Positions 56,078 to 64,000 of a stretch of DNA of 64,000 bases are shown in pieces; within the stretch, counting starts at the first letter, position 1, and each line of letters starts with the position of its first letter. The notes beneath the pieces are model-generated. The model was not told where the DNA came from, did not search any database, and saw nothing but the letters and a program-made list of their open reading frames with translations. The position numbers and the translations under genes were made by a program. Origin of the DNA: Balneolaceae bacterium (GTDB lineage: Bacteria > Bacteroidota > Rhodothermia > Balneolales > Balneolaceae); contig JAFIFB010000023.1 in assembly GCA_020832285.1 (NCBI GenBank), positions 1 to 64,000 of the forward strand, read 5' to 3'.

Positions 56078-57444
56078 GTACAACGGGTCGCTGACCCGTT
56101 ACTCCGGTCTTTGCTTAACACCCCCATCTTTACCAGGCGACCAAACCCGGTCCTCAATCATCCACTTGGATCGTTCAAAGTTCAGAGGGCCGGACAGGCT
56201 GTCCGGCGTACAATGGGTCGCTGACCCGTTACTCCGGTCTTTGCTTAACAAAGATTTTTTATTGTGAGACGTTTCAGTCTTCCGATAAGGACGTTGCAGC
56301 AAATAACACGGCAGCGGCGTGATACAGAATTCTGCATGTTTAGAATACGGATACGCCGCTTACCTTAATGAATAGTGAACCTTGTCTCTCTCAAATGAGC
56401 GGAGCGAATGCGTGGAGAGATCTCCCTGGAATGGGGACTAACCAAAACAACGCCTCAATACGTTCCTTCCTATACCAAGGGAGATTTCACTTCGCTTCTT
56501 TGCTTGGGGAAAAGATGAGCTCCATTACGAACCGAAAACAAACTCAGATCTCTCGGGTCAGCGACCCGAGCTTCAGCAGATATCACTCCGTTTCGCTGCA
56601 TGTGGAAATGATGAACTCCACTACGCACAGCAAACCCGCCGGTGCTTCGAAAATGACAAGGGCGTTTGTTTAGAAAGCGCGGCGCGCACCATTCAAAGCC
56701 ACACCAACGCCCACTGCCGCGCCGCTTGGAACTCATCCAGTTACTCTCTCTCCCACTCACTATCTCACTCCCATTTCTATCTGACAACCCAACCCGAACC
56801 TCAATCACCCACCCGGATCATTCAAAGTTCAGGGGGCCGGACAAGCTGCCCGGCGTACAACGGGCAGCTTGCCCGTTACTCACCAATCTTTCATAAACAA
56901 TACCTTCACCAATTTACCTGTAAACAAGTGCATTGCGACTCTTGCCGTATAGCGAACCCTGCGGGGCAAGAGCCAAGTTATCGTTATGATTGAACAATTT
57001 ATGAGATATTCGATATTCGACGTAGCGATTTTATTGTCCATCAGATCGAATATCGTTACGTCGTTACATCTCAAGAATCGAATATCATAGAGGCGATTGA
57101 AAACAATTTAAATACTGAATTTTCTAAAAAGAGTTGTGGGTTGAGGCCTTGGTTGGCTTTAAGGCATTTTGGAGCAGCGCCTCGCGACTCTGCCAAGTCA
57201 CTGACTCCGTTCTCCGCATTTCACCCACCCCCATTACCAGGCAACCCCGGCCTCAATCACCCATCTGGATCGTTCTAAGCTCAGAGGGCCGGACAAGCTG
57301 TCCGGCGTACAACGGGCAGCTTGCCCGTTACTCACCAACCCTTCAAAAGCAACACCTTCACAAATTTACCCATAAACACGACCATCATCCTAAATCATAA
57401 CTTTCCCCACACCTCAACTTTTCCGGCCGGACAGGCTGTCCGGC
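56078..57444. repeat. Cluster of 19-nt palindromes in tandem-type repeat units (BIME-like)
   Basis: A 1.38-kb gap without a credible gene. It contains nine palindromes, each with an 8-bp stem and a 3-nt loop, at 56082-56100, 56189-56207, 56212-56230, 56552-56570, 56836-56854, 56859-56877, 57288-57306, 57311-57329 and 57426-57444. Two kinds alternate: GCCGGACA-ggc/agc-TGTCCGGC and AACGGG(T/C)(C/A)-gct-(G/T)(A/G)CCCGTT, joined by GTACAA. Larger units repeat: a lead sequence (CTCAATC-CCC--GGATCGTTC) precedes three palindrome pairs, and 43 bases at 56078-56120 recur at 56208-56250 with one change. The ORFs predicted here are by-products of the repeats. The cluster stops 9 bp before the stop of the next minus-strand gene. 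Confidence 0.8.
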
Positions 57445-57452
57445 GTACAAAA

Positions 57453-59045
57453 TTACCTGCCTGGCTTGTTTTCCAGCAATAGGAATTGGGGTGAATTTCT
57501 CCACACCTCCTGCGTGCTGTCGGCCGCTCCAAAAAATCCATCAGAAAAATTCCCCAGCAAGATGTCGTCGAAACCATTCCCTGTCCAGTCCGCAACATCC
57601 ATTGTGATCCATCTGCCCTTTGATGCTTCCGGATGATGGTAAGGTGTAAAATTCAGCCCGCCTTCGTTTTTGAAAAAGGCGAACCCTTCTTCAGGCTTAT
57701 TTTCAAAATCCGCATAGAAACCGATCACAGCGATATCCGGCTCACCGTTTTGAGTAAAATCTGCGGCTTGGGCGTTAAAAGCCCCATGAACCGGGTAGAA
57801 CCACTCCTCTTCAAAGTTATTGTTGCCGTCATTCAAAAAAATATAAACCCCATGATAAGGCTTGAAAACTGTGGAGTAATCAGCATTATCTCCACTGGTG
57901 TATAAAATATCGGGAAAGCCATTATTATTAAAATCATGCAGCTGAAATGAACTGGAACCGGCTGCTATGTGAAATTGCAATAGGGTTTCTCTTTGAAAAT
58001 TTCCTTCACCTTCATTTTTGAAAAGGTAAATAGCCTGATCTTCCTGGGTACAAAGTGCCGCAATATCCTTCAGTCCATTTCCTGTAAAATCCCCGATTTC
58101 ACTATTTATACATCCCGGAGTATCAATCAGAACGTGCTTTTCATATTCAAATTCATTGCCGGTATTCTCCAGCCAGAAAAGACTGCCCGCCCGATGGCCA
58201 AATTCGCTGATCAAAAGATCTTTCAGTCCATTTTGGTTCAAATCCGCTATTTTACTTTCAACAGGCCGTGATATCTCATCCCAAATCAGGATATCGGAAT
58301 GAACTTCATTTTCATCAGGATCGTACGAAATTTTCCTTACCGAGCCTGACGTGGCATCGGTTGGCAGTAACTGACCCATCAATGTTATCATCAGGCCGGT
58401 ATTCTCGGAGTCATGCTGTAGCCTTATATCAGAGATTGGATAACCAATTGGCAGCTTATTTACTAAACTCAGTTTTTCATCGAAAACCAGGAGGCTTCTT
58501 TCATTGATATCGGCAGTGTAAATGAGTCTGTTAACTGAATCAAAGCGGACGGCCGAGACTTTAGGTGGTGAATCGGGCAGATAATCCGTAACAATGGCAT
58601 TAAAGAAGAGTGAATCAACCTGAATGGCAGGATCTCTTTCAGATGGTGTTAATTCTTCAGGTGCAGTTTCACTGTAATAGTTAATAATTTGCTGCCATTC
58701 ACTTCGGCTCAGTTGTGATTCACGGGGATAGTAATTTTCGGGCAAATGAGAGTCTCTTTCCGTAGGATAGGGCGAAACCTCATGCCTGAATATTCCCATT
58801 TTTGGACCCATTGCAGGCAAAACGGATGAAGTCCAGACCTCTTTCGGGAGAATTTCCGGTTCGGGAAACAGATGGCATGTTGAACAATACTGAACAGAAA
58901 TGGCTCTCCCCTCATGATGCATTGCTTCATAATTCATTTCAGAAGTTTCTGTTGAAGTTGAAGAACCAGATAGAAAATAAAGGCCACCCAATAACACTGC
59001 CGTACCTGATAGGAGTAAATAAAAGAAGGTTTTACCTCTCATCAT
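57453..59045 (-). CDS. Periplasmic FG-GAP/VCBS-repeat protein with a cytochrome c motif
   Basis: 530 aa with an N-terminal membrane anchor or signal (FFYLLLSGTAVLLGGLYFLS). A haem-binding CSTCH lies at residues 54-58, followed by a short cytochrome-like segment (PEILPKEVWTSSVLPAMGPK). The rest is an FG-GAP propeller with repeats such as DFTGNGLKDIAALC, DFNNNGFPDILYTS, DFTQNGEPDIAVIG and DWTGNGFDDILLGN. Redox role is inferred only from the haem motif. It follows the ASPIC/UnbV gene by 73 bp on the same strand; the pair likely forms one unit downstream of the third SusD. The 3' end touches the palindrome cluster. Confidence 0.75.
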   Translation of the reverse strand: MMRGKTFFYLLLSGTAVLLGGLYFLSGSSTSTETSEMNYEAMHHEGRAISVQYCSTCHLFPEPEILPKEVWTSSVLPAMGPKMGIFRHEVSPYPTERDSHLPENYYPRESQLSRSEWQQIINYYSETAPEELTPSERDPAIQVDSLFFNAIVTDYLPDSPPKVSAVRFDSVNRLIYTADINERSLLVFDEKLSLVNKLPIGYPISDIRLQHDSENTGLMITLMGQLLPTDATSGSVRKISYDPDENEVHSDILIWDEISRPVESKIADLNQNGLKDLLISEFGHRAGSLFWLENTGNEFEYEKHVLIDTPGCINSEIGDFTGNGLKDIAALCTQEDQAIYLFKNEGEGNFQRETLLQFHIAAGSSSFQLHDFNNNGFPDILYTSGDNADYSTVFKPYHGVYIFLNDGNNNFEEEWFYPVHGAFNAQAADFTQNGEPDIAVIGFYADFENKPEEGFAFFKNEGGLNFTPYHHPEASKGRWITMDVADWTGNGFDDILLGNFSDGFFGAADSTQEVWRNSPQFLLLENKPGR

Positions 59046-59118
59046 CGTTATCTGAAAATTGAAGGTACTATTGAGGGGTGATTGACATCAATGTTTTAGA
59101 ATCCAGCCGAAATGGAAC

Positions 59119-62100
59119 TCAATACCTGAAAAACTGCATAGACTGATTATTCCTTGCAACTCCAATCAAATTATTATTTTCGCTGCCCGAAACAGGAATC
59201 ACACTTCTGCCTTCGCCAAAAATATAAAACCCGCTGGATTTCATATCCGTTGTCTTGAACTCCATGTTACCATTTCCGGTCAAAAGCAAACCGTAACTTG
59301 CGTCTTGCCTGCCACCAAAACCGGGATGGACATCGAAGAGATTCCCGCTGAAGATTACATCTTTGTTTCCATTTCCATTAAAATCACCCGAATGCATTCC
59401 CATCACGGGTGAAAACTGCACTTTTTGAGGTAGTTTTCTTGGTTTAAACGAGTAGTCTCCCAGATTTTCGATGGATACAGAAGCAAGGGTGTGAATCTCT
59501 TTAACTTTTGCACTGCTTACAATTTCACTCCCGAAAATCTCTTCTATCGTTTTTGTGGAATATTCATAATAGGTTGTAATTTCATTACTTAAGGATGTAA
59601 ACTGAGTAACAAGTTCATTGAGCGGTATAAAAGGATAGTATTCACCATCCCTTTCATAGGCAATGACTGAAGAGATCTGGCCATTTTGTTCAAAATCCTG
59701 AATATATAGCCGAAGTGGCCTTTCCTCCGACGTTTTTAACCTGGAATTCTTGCCAAAATTTCCCACAATGATGTCGGGTCTTCCATTCTGATTAAAATCA
59801 TCAATCAACAACTTAGACCATAATCCGTTTGTATTTTCCAGCCCCTGAACGTCAGTCTTATGGGTAAGTGTACCTTCATCATTTTTAAATATGGTAACCG
59901 GCATCCATTCGCCTGCCAAAATCAGGTCTGGGTAACCGCTATCAGAAAAGTTCACCCATTCAGCATCTGTAATCATACCAATCTCTTTGAGTTCAGGTGA
60001 CATTGTATCAGTTACATCTTGAAAATTTCCGTTGCCGTCGTTTTTAAGTAAATAATTTCTGGGTGCTTCTCCATAATTGAATCCTCGTCTGCTTCCCACA
60101 AACAGATCAGAATGTCCATTTTGATTAAAATCTGCCACTGTTACAACCGAACCATTTTCATAAAATTCGGGCAGGCGGCTTGTTGACTTTTTGAATTCTC
60201 CATCACCCAGGTTCATGTAGAGCCGGTCCAATAGAATATCACTATTATCAAAATACTGGTTTCCGCCGCTTACCACGTAGAGATCATTCAAACCATTACC
60301 GTTTGCATCGAAAAAAATCGCAGACACATCTTCGCTGTCCCTGTCCTCTTCAAAAAGCTCATCGTTTAATGAGGCATCATTAAACGTACCATCCGGGTTT
60401 TGAAAAAAAATGCGCCCGGGCTGGCCATGAGCACCTCCGATAAAGATATCATCCAAACCGTTCCCATTCACATCACCGCTCGCCACAGCCGGACCTGATG
60501 TTGATAATTTATAGGGCAAATGCGGCTCTCTCCTGAAATCATTGTAGCTGTTTTCGCGATGTAAATCATTCAAACCTATTTCTTCTGTCACATCCATAAA
60601 AAGCATATTATCATGCGGGTGGTGTAAGCGTTCATAGTCGAATTCACCACTGGAATCTTCCTGATTGAGCTCCAGCATTTCGTTGAGCTGAACTTCATAA
60701 ATTGTATCAAAAGAACGGTCGGGCCAGATTACAAGAAGGGAATCCACAGCTGAATGGCTCCCAAGGCCAAAATGTAAAATATGCTCCACAGAAGATTGAA
60801 ATCCCCTGGTTGGCATCTGCTCCTGGTAAAAAATGTCATCTTCTTTATATAGAATGACTTTACTGCCAATTCCGGATGTATTGAACCCGCTGCCATTGAG
60901 CTTTACTCTTAAAAAGTTTGTACTGTCGCCCGGAGCAGTATTATTGCGATAGATGAATGAAGGCATGTTTACATTATTAACTACCAGGTCCAGGCTGCCG
61001 TTGTTGTTCAGATCAGCATAGGCTGCTCCGCTTGAAAAACTGGGTTGTGCAAGTCCCCACTTCTCCGTTTTGTTGTCAAATGTTAAATCACCTTTATTTC
61101 TGAATGCATAATTTGAAACTTTGATAGGTGGCATTTCATCAATCAGATCCAGGTACTCCTGCTCTATATCGTTACTGATGGATCTCTGCTGAGTTTTCTG
61201 CTGAAGAGCCAGGTTGTAATCAATATCGGTAGGCCTGCCGACCATTCCATTAGCAACAAAAATGTCGCGAAAACCATCGTTATCCATATCAAACAGCAGT
61301 GTTGCCCAGCTCCATTCCGTTGCTGCAACACCGGCTGCAAATCCAATTTCACTGAATATCGGGGTTCCGTCCGGGGCGTTTCCTCTGTTTAGCTGAAGTG
61401 TATTGTGAGAGTGCTTTGGTTTAAAACCAAAACGAAGGTGTGCTTGTATCCGGTCGTAGGGATCAATAATTCCTGATCTTTTCAAAACGTCGTTATCTTC
61501 GGGGAGCATATCCAGCGAAAAAATATCCGCATTGCCGTTGTTTGTTAAATCAGCAATATCATTACCCATTGACGATTTACTGGTGTGATTTATCGAAGAA
61601 GCAAGAGATTCAGTAAATGTACCGTCTCCATTGTTGATATAGAGATAATCGTCTTCGTGAAAATCGTTGCCTACATAAATATCGGGCCAGCCGTTTTGGT
61701 TGATGTCACTTACAGCCACACCCAAACCATAACCGAGGGCACTGCTGTAAATACCGGACTCCTCCGTTACATCTGTAAAAGTATCTCCGTCATTTCTGAA
61801 GAGGCGATCACCGGCTTTGGGATCGTGGACAGCCCGAAGTGTTTCGGCCCTTCCTCTTGTATTCTCACCGTGGAATGAATGGTTCAGTAAAAAAAGATCT
61901 AACCTTCCGCTGTTATTATAATCAAAGAAAACGGCCTGCTTCGAGTACCCTTTGAAGTCGAGTCCGTACTCTGCAGCTTTTTCGGTGAATGTATTGTCTT
62001 TGTTGTTTATGAATAACTGATTATGTCCCTCTTTGTTACTGTAGTTAACCCGGCTCACATAAATATCGAGATAACCGTTACCATTTATATCGGCCATCGT

Positions 62101-62475
62101 AACCCCGGTTGACCAGCCTTTTGTATCACCTCCAGTTCCAGAAGATTCTGTTATATCTTCAAAAACGAAATCTCCTTTGTTCAGGTAGAGTTTGTTCTCC
62201 ACTTCATTGCCTGTAAAATAGATATCAGGCAGACCGTTGTTGTTGATGTCTCCAATAGCTACTCCCCCGCCATCATAAAAATAACCGTAGTTTTGGATAT
62301 TCAGATCTTTTGTATTCTCAACCTGGTTCACAAAATCAATCTGAGTGTGTGAGGTTGGGAGCAGTGTAAATTTTGTTTCCTCTGTTTCAGAAGAACAGCC
62401 GTAAATAAAAAAGCAGAACAGAATTCCGGCTCCGGCTGAAAGACGTGCAATTCTGTACAATAAAAACCTGGTCAT
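59119..62475 (-). CDS. FG-GAP/VCBS-repeat lipoprotein with ASPIC/UnbV domain (CRTAC1-like)
   Basis: About 1118 aa from the start I chose at 62475, where a lipoprotein signal begins (lipobox IYGC); the track start adds 16 residues without export features. At least twelve FG-GAP repeats are visible (DINNNGLPDIYFTG, DINGNGYLDIYVSR, DINQNGWPDIYVGN, DLNNNGSLDLVVNN, DVNGNGLDDIFIGG, DFNGNGNKDVIFSG). An ASPIC/UnbV domain sits at about 510-590 (FLRVKLNGSGFNTSGIGSKV, EHILHFGLGSHSAVDSLLVI). Surface-exposed proteins of this kind often follow SusCD in Bacteroidota; their ligand is not known. A strong terminator separates it from the susD before it. Confidence 0.85.
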   Translation of the reverse strand: MTRFLLYRIARLSAGAGILFCFFIYGCSSETEETKFTLLPTSHTQIDFVNQVENTKDLNIQNYGYFYDGGGVAIGDINNNGLPDIYFTGNEVENKLYLNKGDFVFEDITESSGTGGDTKGWSTGVTMADINGNGYLDIYVSRVNYSNKEGHNQLFINNKDNTFTEKAAEYGLDFKGYSKQAVFFDYNNSGRLDLFLLNHSFHGENTRGRAETLRAVHDPKAGDRLFRNDGDTFTDVTEESGIYSSALGYGLGVAVSDINQNGWPDIYVGNDFHEDDYLYINNGDGTFTESLASSINHTSKSSMGNDIADLTNNGNADIFSLDMLPEDNDVLKRSGIIDPYDRIQAHLRFGFKPKHSHNTLQLNRGNAPDGTPIFSEIGFAAGVAATEWSWATLLFDMDNDGFRDIFVANGMVGRPTDIDYNLALQQKTQQRSISNDIEQEYLDLIDEMPPIKVSNYAFRNKGDLTFDNKTEKWGLAQPSFSSGAAYADLNNNGSLDLVVNNVNMPSFIYRNNTAPGDSTNFLRVKLNGSGFNTSGIGSKVILYKEDDIFYQEQMPTRGFQSSVEHILHFGLGSHSAVDSLLVIWPDRSFDTIYEVQLNEMLELNQEDSSGEFDYERLHHPHDNMLFMDVTEEIGLNDLHRENSYNDFRREPHLPYKLSTSGPAVASGDVNGNGLDDIFIGGAHGQPGRIFFQNPDGTFNDASLNDELFEEDRDSEDVSAIFFDANGNGLNDLYVVSGGNQYFDNSDILLDRLYMNLGDGEFKKSTSRLPEFYENGSVVTVADFNQNGHSDLFVGSRRGFNYGEAPRNYLLKNDGNGNFQDVTDTMSPELKEIGMITDAEWVNFSDSGYPDLILAGEWMPVTIFKNDEGTLTHKTDVQGLENTNGLWSKLLIDDFNQNGRPDIIVGNFGKNSRLKTSEERPLRLYIQDFEQNGQISSVIAYERDGEYYPFIPLNELVTQFTSLSNEITTYYEYSTKTIEEIFGSEIVSSAKVKEIHTLASVSIENLGDYSFKPRKLPQKVQFSPVMGMHSGDFNGNGNKDVIFSGNLFDVHPGFGGRQDASYGLLLTGNGNMEFKTTDMKSSGFYIFGEGRSVIPVSGSENNNLIGVARNNQSMQFFRY

Positions 62476-62535
62476 TTGTATTCGATAGAAGTATGCTTCT
62501 TTGGTAACCTTTTGAAAATACATTCAAAATGAAAA

Positions 62536-62559
62536 GGGGGCAATTTTTTAATTGCCCCC
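62536..62559 (-). terminator. Rho-independent terminator after the third susD
   Basis: GGGGGCAATT-TTTT-AATTGCCCCC is a perfect 10-bp stem with a 4-nt loop, followed on the minus strand by TTTTC. It lies 41 bp past the susD stop and ends that operon. Confidence 0.88.
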
Positions 62560-62599
62560 CTTCTTACTATAAGTTGAAAAATTCCTGGTCTACATATGA

Positions 62600-64000
62600 T
62601 CAGTTGTAACCGGGATTTTGTTGCAATACAGGTTCACCCGCTACCGTACTTAAATCGATCTGATTTTGCGGGATCGGAAAAATTTCGTCCCGTCCCGGAG
62701 TAAACGAACCGCTTCTTGTTGAAATACCGAGTGCATCATTTTCATAATCGAAAAACGCATTCAGAGTTTCTTCAGCAGTCCCCCACCGGATGAGGTCGAA
62801 ATAGCGGTGCCCTTCCATAGCCAGTTCAAGTCTTCGTTCAAAGTGAATGGCTGCACGGGCAAACTCCTGGTCACTGAAATCTGCGGAGCTGTACTCATTG
62901 ATCACATAGTTTGGCAATTCATATTCTTGCCAGTTATCAATATCTCCGACTCCCCCGCCCAGGTATACAAACGTAGATTGAGTATCTTCACGAATCACCC
63001 AGTCGAGGCTGCTTACACTCAGGTTCAGCATTTCAGATTCACTTGAGACTTCTGCTGCTGCCTGACCTCTGTTGTGATCTAAGTTTACAAATCCGTCCTC
63101 ATTGGCAGCTCTGTTTCGTACACGATTCACGTAGTCACGTGCTGTTTCGAGCGAACCCACTTCCACTTCTGCCTCAGCTGCCAATAAGAGAACATCTGCA
63201 AAACGGATAATGTAAGTGTTAATAGCTGTTCCGGGAGCCCAAGAGTTGAGATCAGCATAATCAGATTGCTGCTCAGCCCAGAATACATGTTTCTTCGGGC
63301 CGTAAGGGCCAAAGTTATTGGGTTCACGAGCCCAATCGATACCAGGATACGGGCCCCAGTCAAGATAGGGAACACCGCGGCGTCCTACCGTCCAATCCAG
63401 GCGGGGATCCACATTCCCTTCATACATACCGAACTGAGTGCTGGTGGATACACCCATATCGTGTGTTACCTTATCATCATTGTGAGCATCCGGCCGGTTT
63501 ACATCAACATAGGGAAGGCCGTTTTCGTCTGTTCGAAATGCATTTACCAGATCCTGTGTAGGCTGGAAATATCCGCAGCATTCAAACGGGCTTGTATCGC
63601 CGTATGGAAAAGCAGTAGACATTCCAAGATTCGCATTATTGGTATGGCCGGTACCGTCATTGGCTACCATGTGAGCAGCAAATACTTCTTCGGGATTTCC
63701 GTCCTGGCGGGCTGGATTCCAGTTCTGACGATATTCGTCGATCAGATCATACGGCACACCTTCTGTCGTAACACCGTTTGGGATAATATTATCAAAAAGT
63801 GCTTTTGCTTCACTCCAGTTTTCCTGGTAAACATGTGCTTTTGCCAGATATGACGCTGCTGCCCAGCTATTAACCCGTGCCCTGTCACTTTGAGTTTCAG
63901 GCAGGTTATCCATTGCAAACTGAAAATCAGCTTCGATATTTGGCCAGATATCCTGATCATTCGGCTGGTTTACATCTTCGGTATCTTCATCAATCCAGGG
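62600..64000 (-). CDS. SusD/RagB-family lipoprotein, 5' end outside the window
   Basis: The track begins at an internal Met (63913), but the frame is open to the window edge: the upstream 29 codons read PWIDEDTEDVNQ and PNIEADFQFA, so the gene continues beyond. At least 466 residues are seen. SusD features: RARVNSWAAASYLAKAHVYQ (TPR part), INTYIIRFADVLLLAAEAEV, RAAIHFERRLELAMEGHRYF, DLIRWGT, and the end FPIPQNQIDLSTVAGEPVLQ then QNPGYN. The corresponding susC should lie to the right. It is the third SusD in the window and differs from the other two. Confidence 0.93.
   Translation of the reverse strand, partial: PWIDEDTEDVNQPNDQDIWPNIEADFQFAMDNLPETQSDRARVNSWAAASYLAKAHVYQENWSEAKALFDNIIPNGVTTEGVPYDLIDEYRQNWNPARQDGNPEEVFAAHMVANDGTGHTNNANLGMSTAFPYGDTSPFECCGYFQPTQDLVNAFRTDENGLPYVDVNRPDAHNDDKVTHDMGVSTSTQFGMYEGNVDPRLDWTVGRRGVPYLDWGPYPGIDWAREPNNFGPYGPKKHVFWAEQQSDYADLNSWAPGTAINTYIIRFADVLLLAAEAEVEVGSLETARDYVNRVRNRAANEDGFVNLDHNRGQAAAEVSSESEMLNLSVSSLDWVIREDTQSTFVYLGGGVGDIDNWQEYELPNYVINEYSSADFSDQEFARAAIHFERRLELAMEGHRYFDLIRWGTAEETLNAFFDYENDALGISTRSGSFTPGRDEIFPIPQNQIDLSTVAGEPVLQQNPGYN

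Noticed and set aside
56368-56896. Overlapping ORFs of 76-112 aa within the palindrome region
   Set aside because: Their translations follow the repeat units and include the palindromes in arbitrary frames, which points to repeat by-products and not proteins.
56078-57444. Possible CRISPR array
   Set aside because: Spacing between palindromes is irregular, paired palindromes differ in sequence, there are no unique spacers of uniform length, and no cas gene is present.

Overview
The window reads as a chromosomal segment of a marine or sediment member of the Bacteroidota/Balneolota (I infer a Balneolaceae-like host; no rRNA is present to confirm). The evidence is SusC/SusD outer-membrane pairs, ECF sigma/FecR/STN-receptor signalling cassettes, lipoprotein signal peptides of Bacteroidota type, absence of Shine-Dalgarno sequences, and many secreted enzymes. 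Nearly everything lies on the minus strand. It is a large polysaccharide-utilization region centred on uronic-acid-containing glycans, followed by a cytosolic uronate pathway.

Layout: (1) 1-8832: start of a secreted beta-propeller protein (cut by the window), a CE15-like glucuronoyl esterase, susD, susC, fecR, and a divergent ECF sigma gene. Positions ~180-6030 are clearly AT-richer than the flanks, with the right-hand break inside susC. (2) 9040-13576: two BNR-type beta-propeller proteins (possible lyases) around a nucleoside hydrolase, plus the relic 3' end of a second nucleoside hydrolase. (3) 13577-16046: a structured GC-rich repeat and an intact IS1182-like element. (4) 16069-25033: four polysaccharide lyase-type genes (one frameshifted DUF4962/heparinase II/III-type, one PL8-type, two heparinase II/III-type). 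(5) 25098-25361: a MITE-like element, then an amidohydrolase. (6) 27035-34007: a second sigma-fecR-susC-susD cassette. (7) 34341-46810: an unusual block with a Tat-exported propeller, two PVC-type c-type cytochrome proteins, an Nramp-related transporter without the canonical metal motif, a sulfatase, and a cysteine-hydrolase/ThuA fusion. (8) 47097-56074: secreted tandem alpha/beta hydrolase, uxaC, kdgK, eda, uxuB-type SDR, and the divergent uxuA plus a secreted sugar isomerase/epimerase-like protein. (9) 56078-57444: a non-coding region full of 19-nt palindromes. (10) 57453-64000: two FG-GAP proteins (one with a haem motif, one with an ASPIC/UnbV domain) and a partial susD.

Working model: glycan fragments enter through SusCD; surface or periplasmic lyases, esterases and the sulfatase cut them; free glucuronate is converted by UxaC, UxuB, UxuA, KdgK and Eda to pyruvate and glyceraldehyde-3-phosphate. 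The two sigma/FecR/STN-SusC sets give substrate-induced control. The haem/ThuA/Nramp-like block between the lyases and the uronate genes has no textbook role and is the best candidate for an undescribed sub-system. All functions are assigned by reading protein sequence without database searches.
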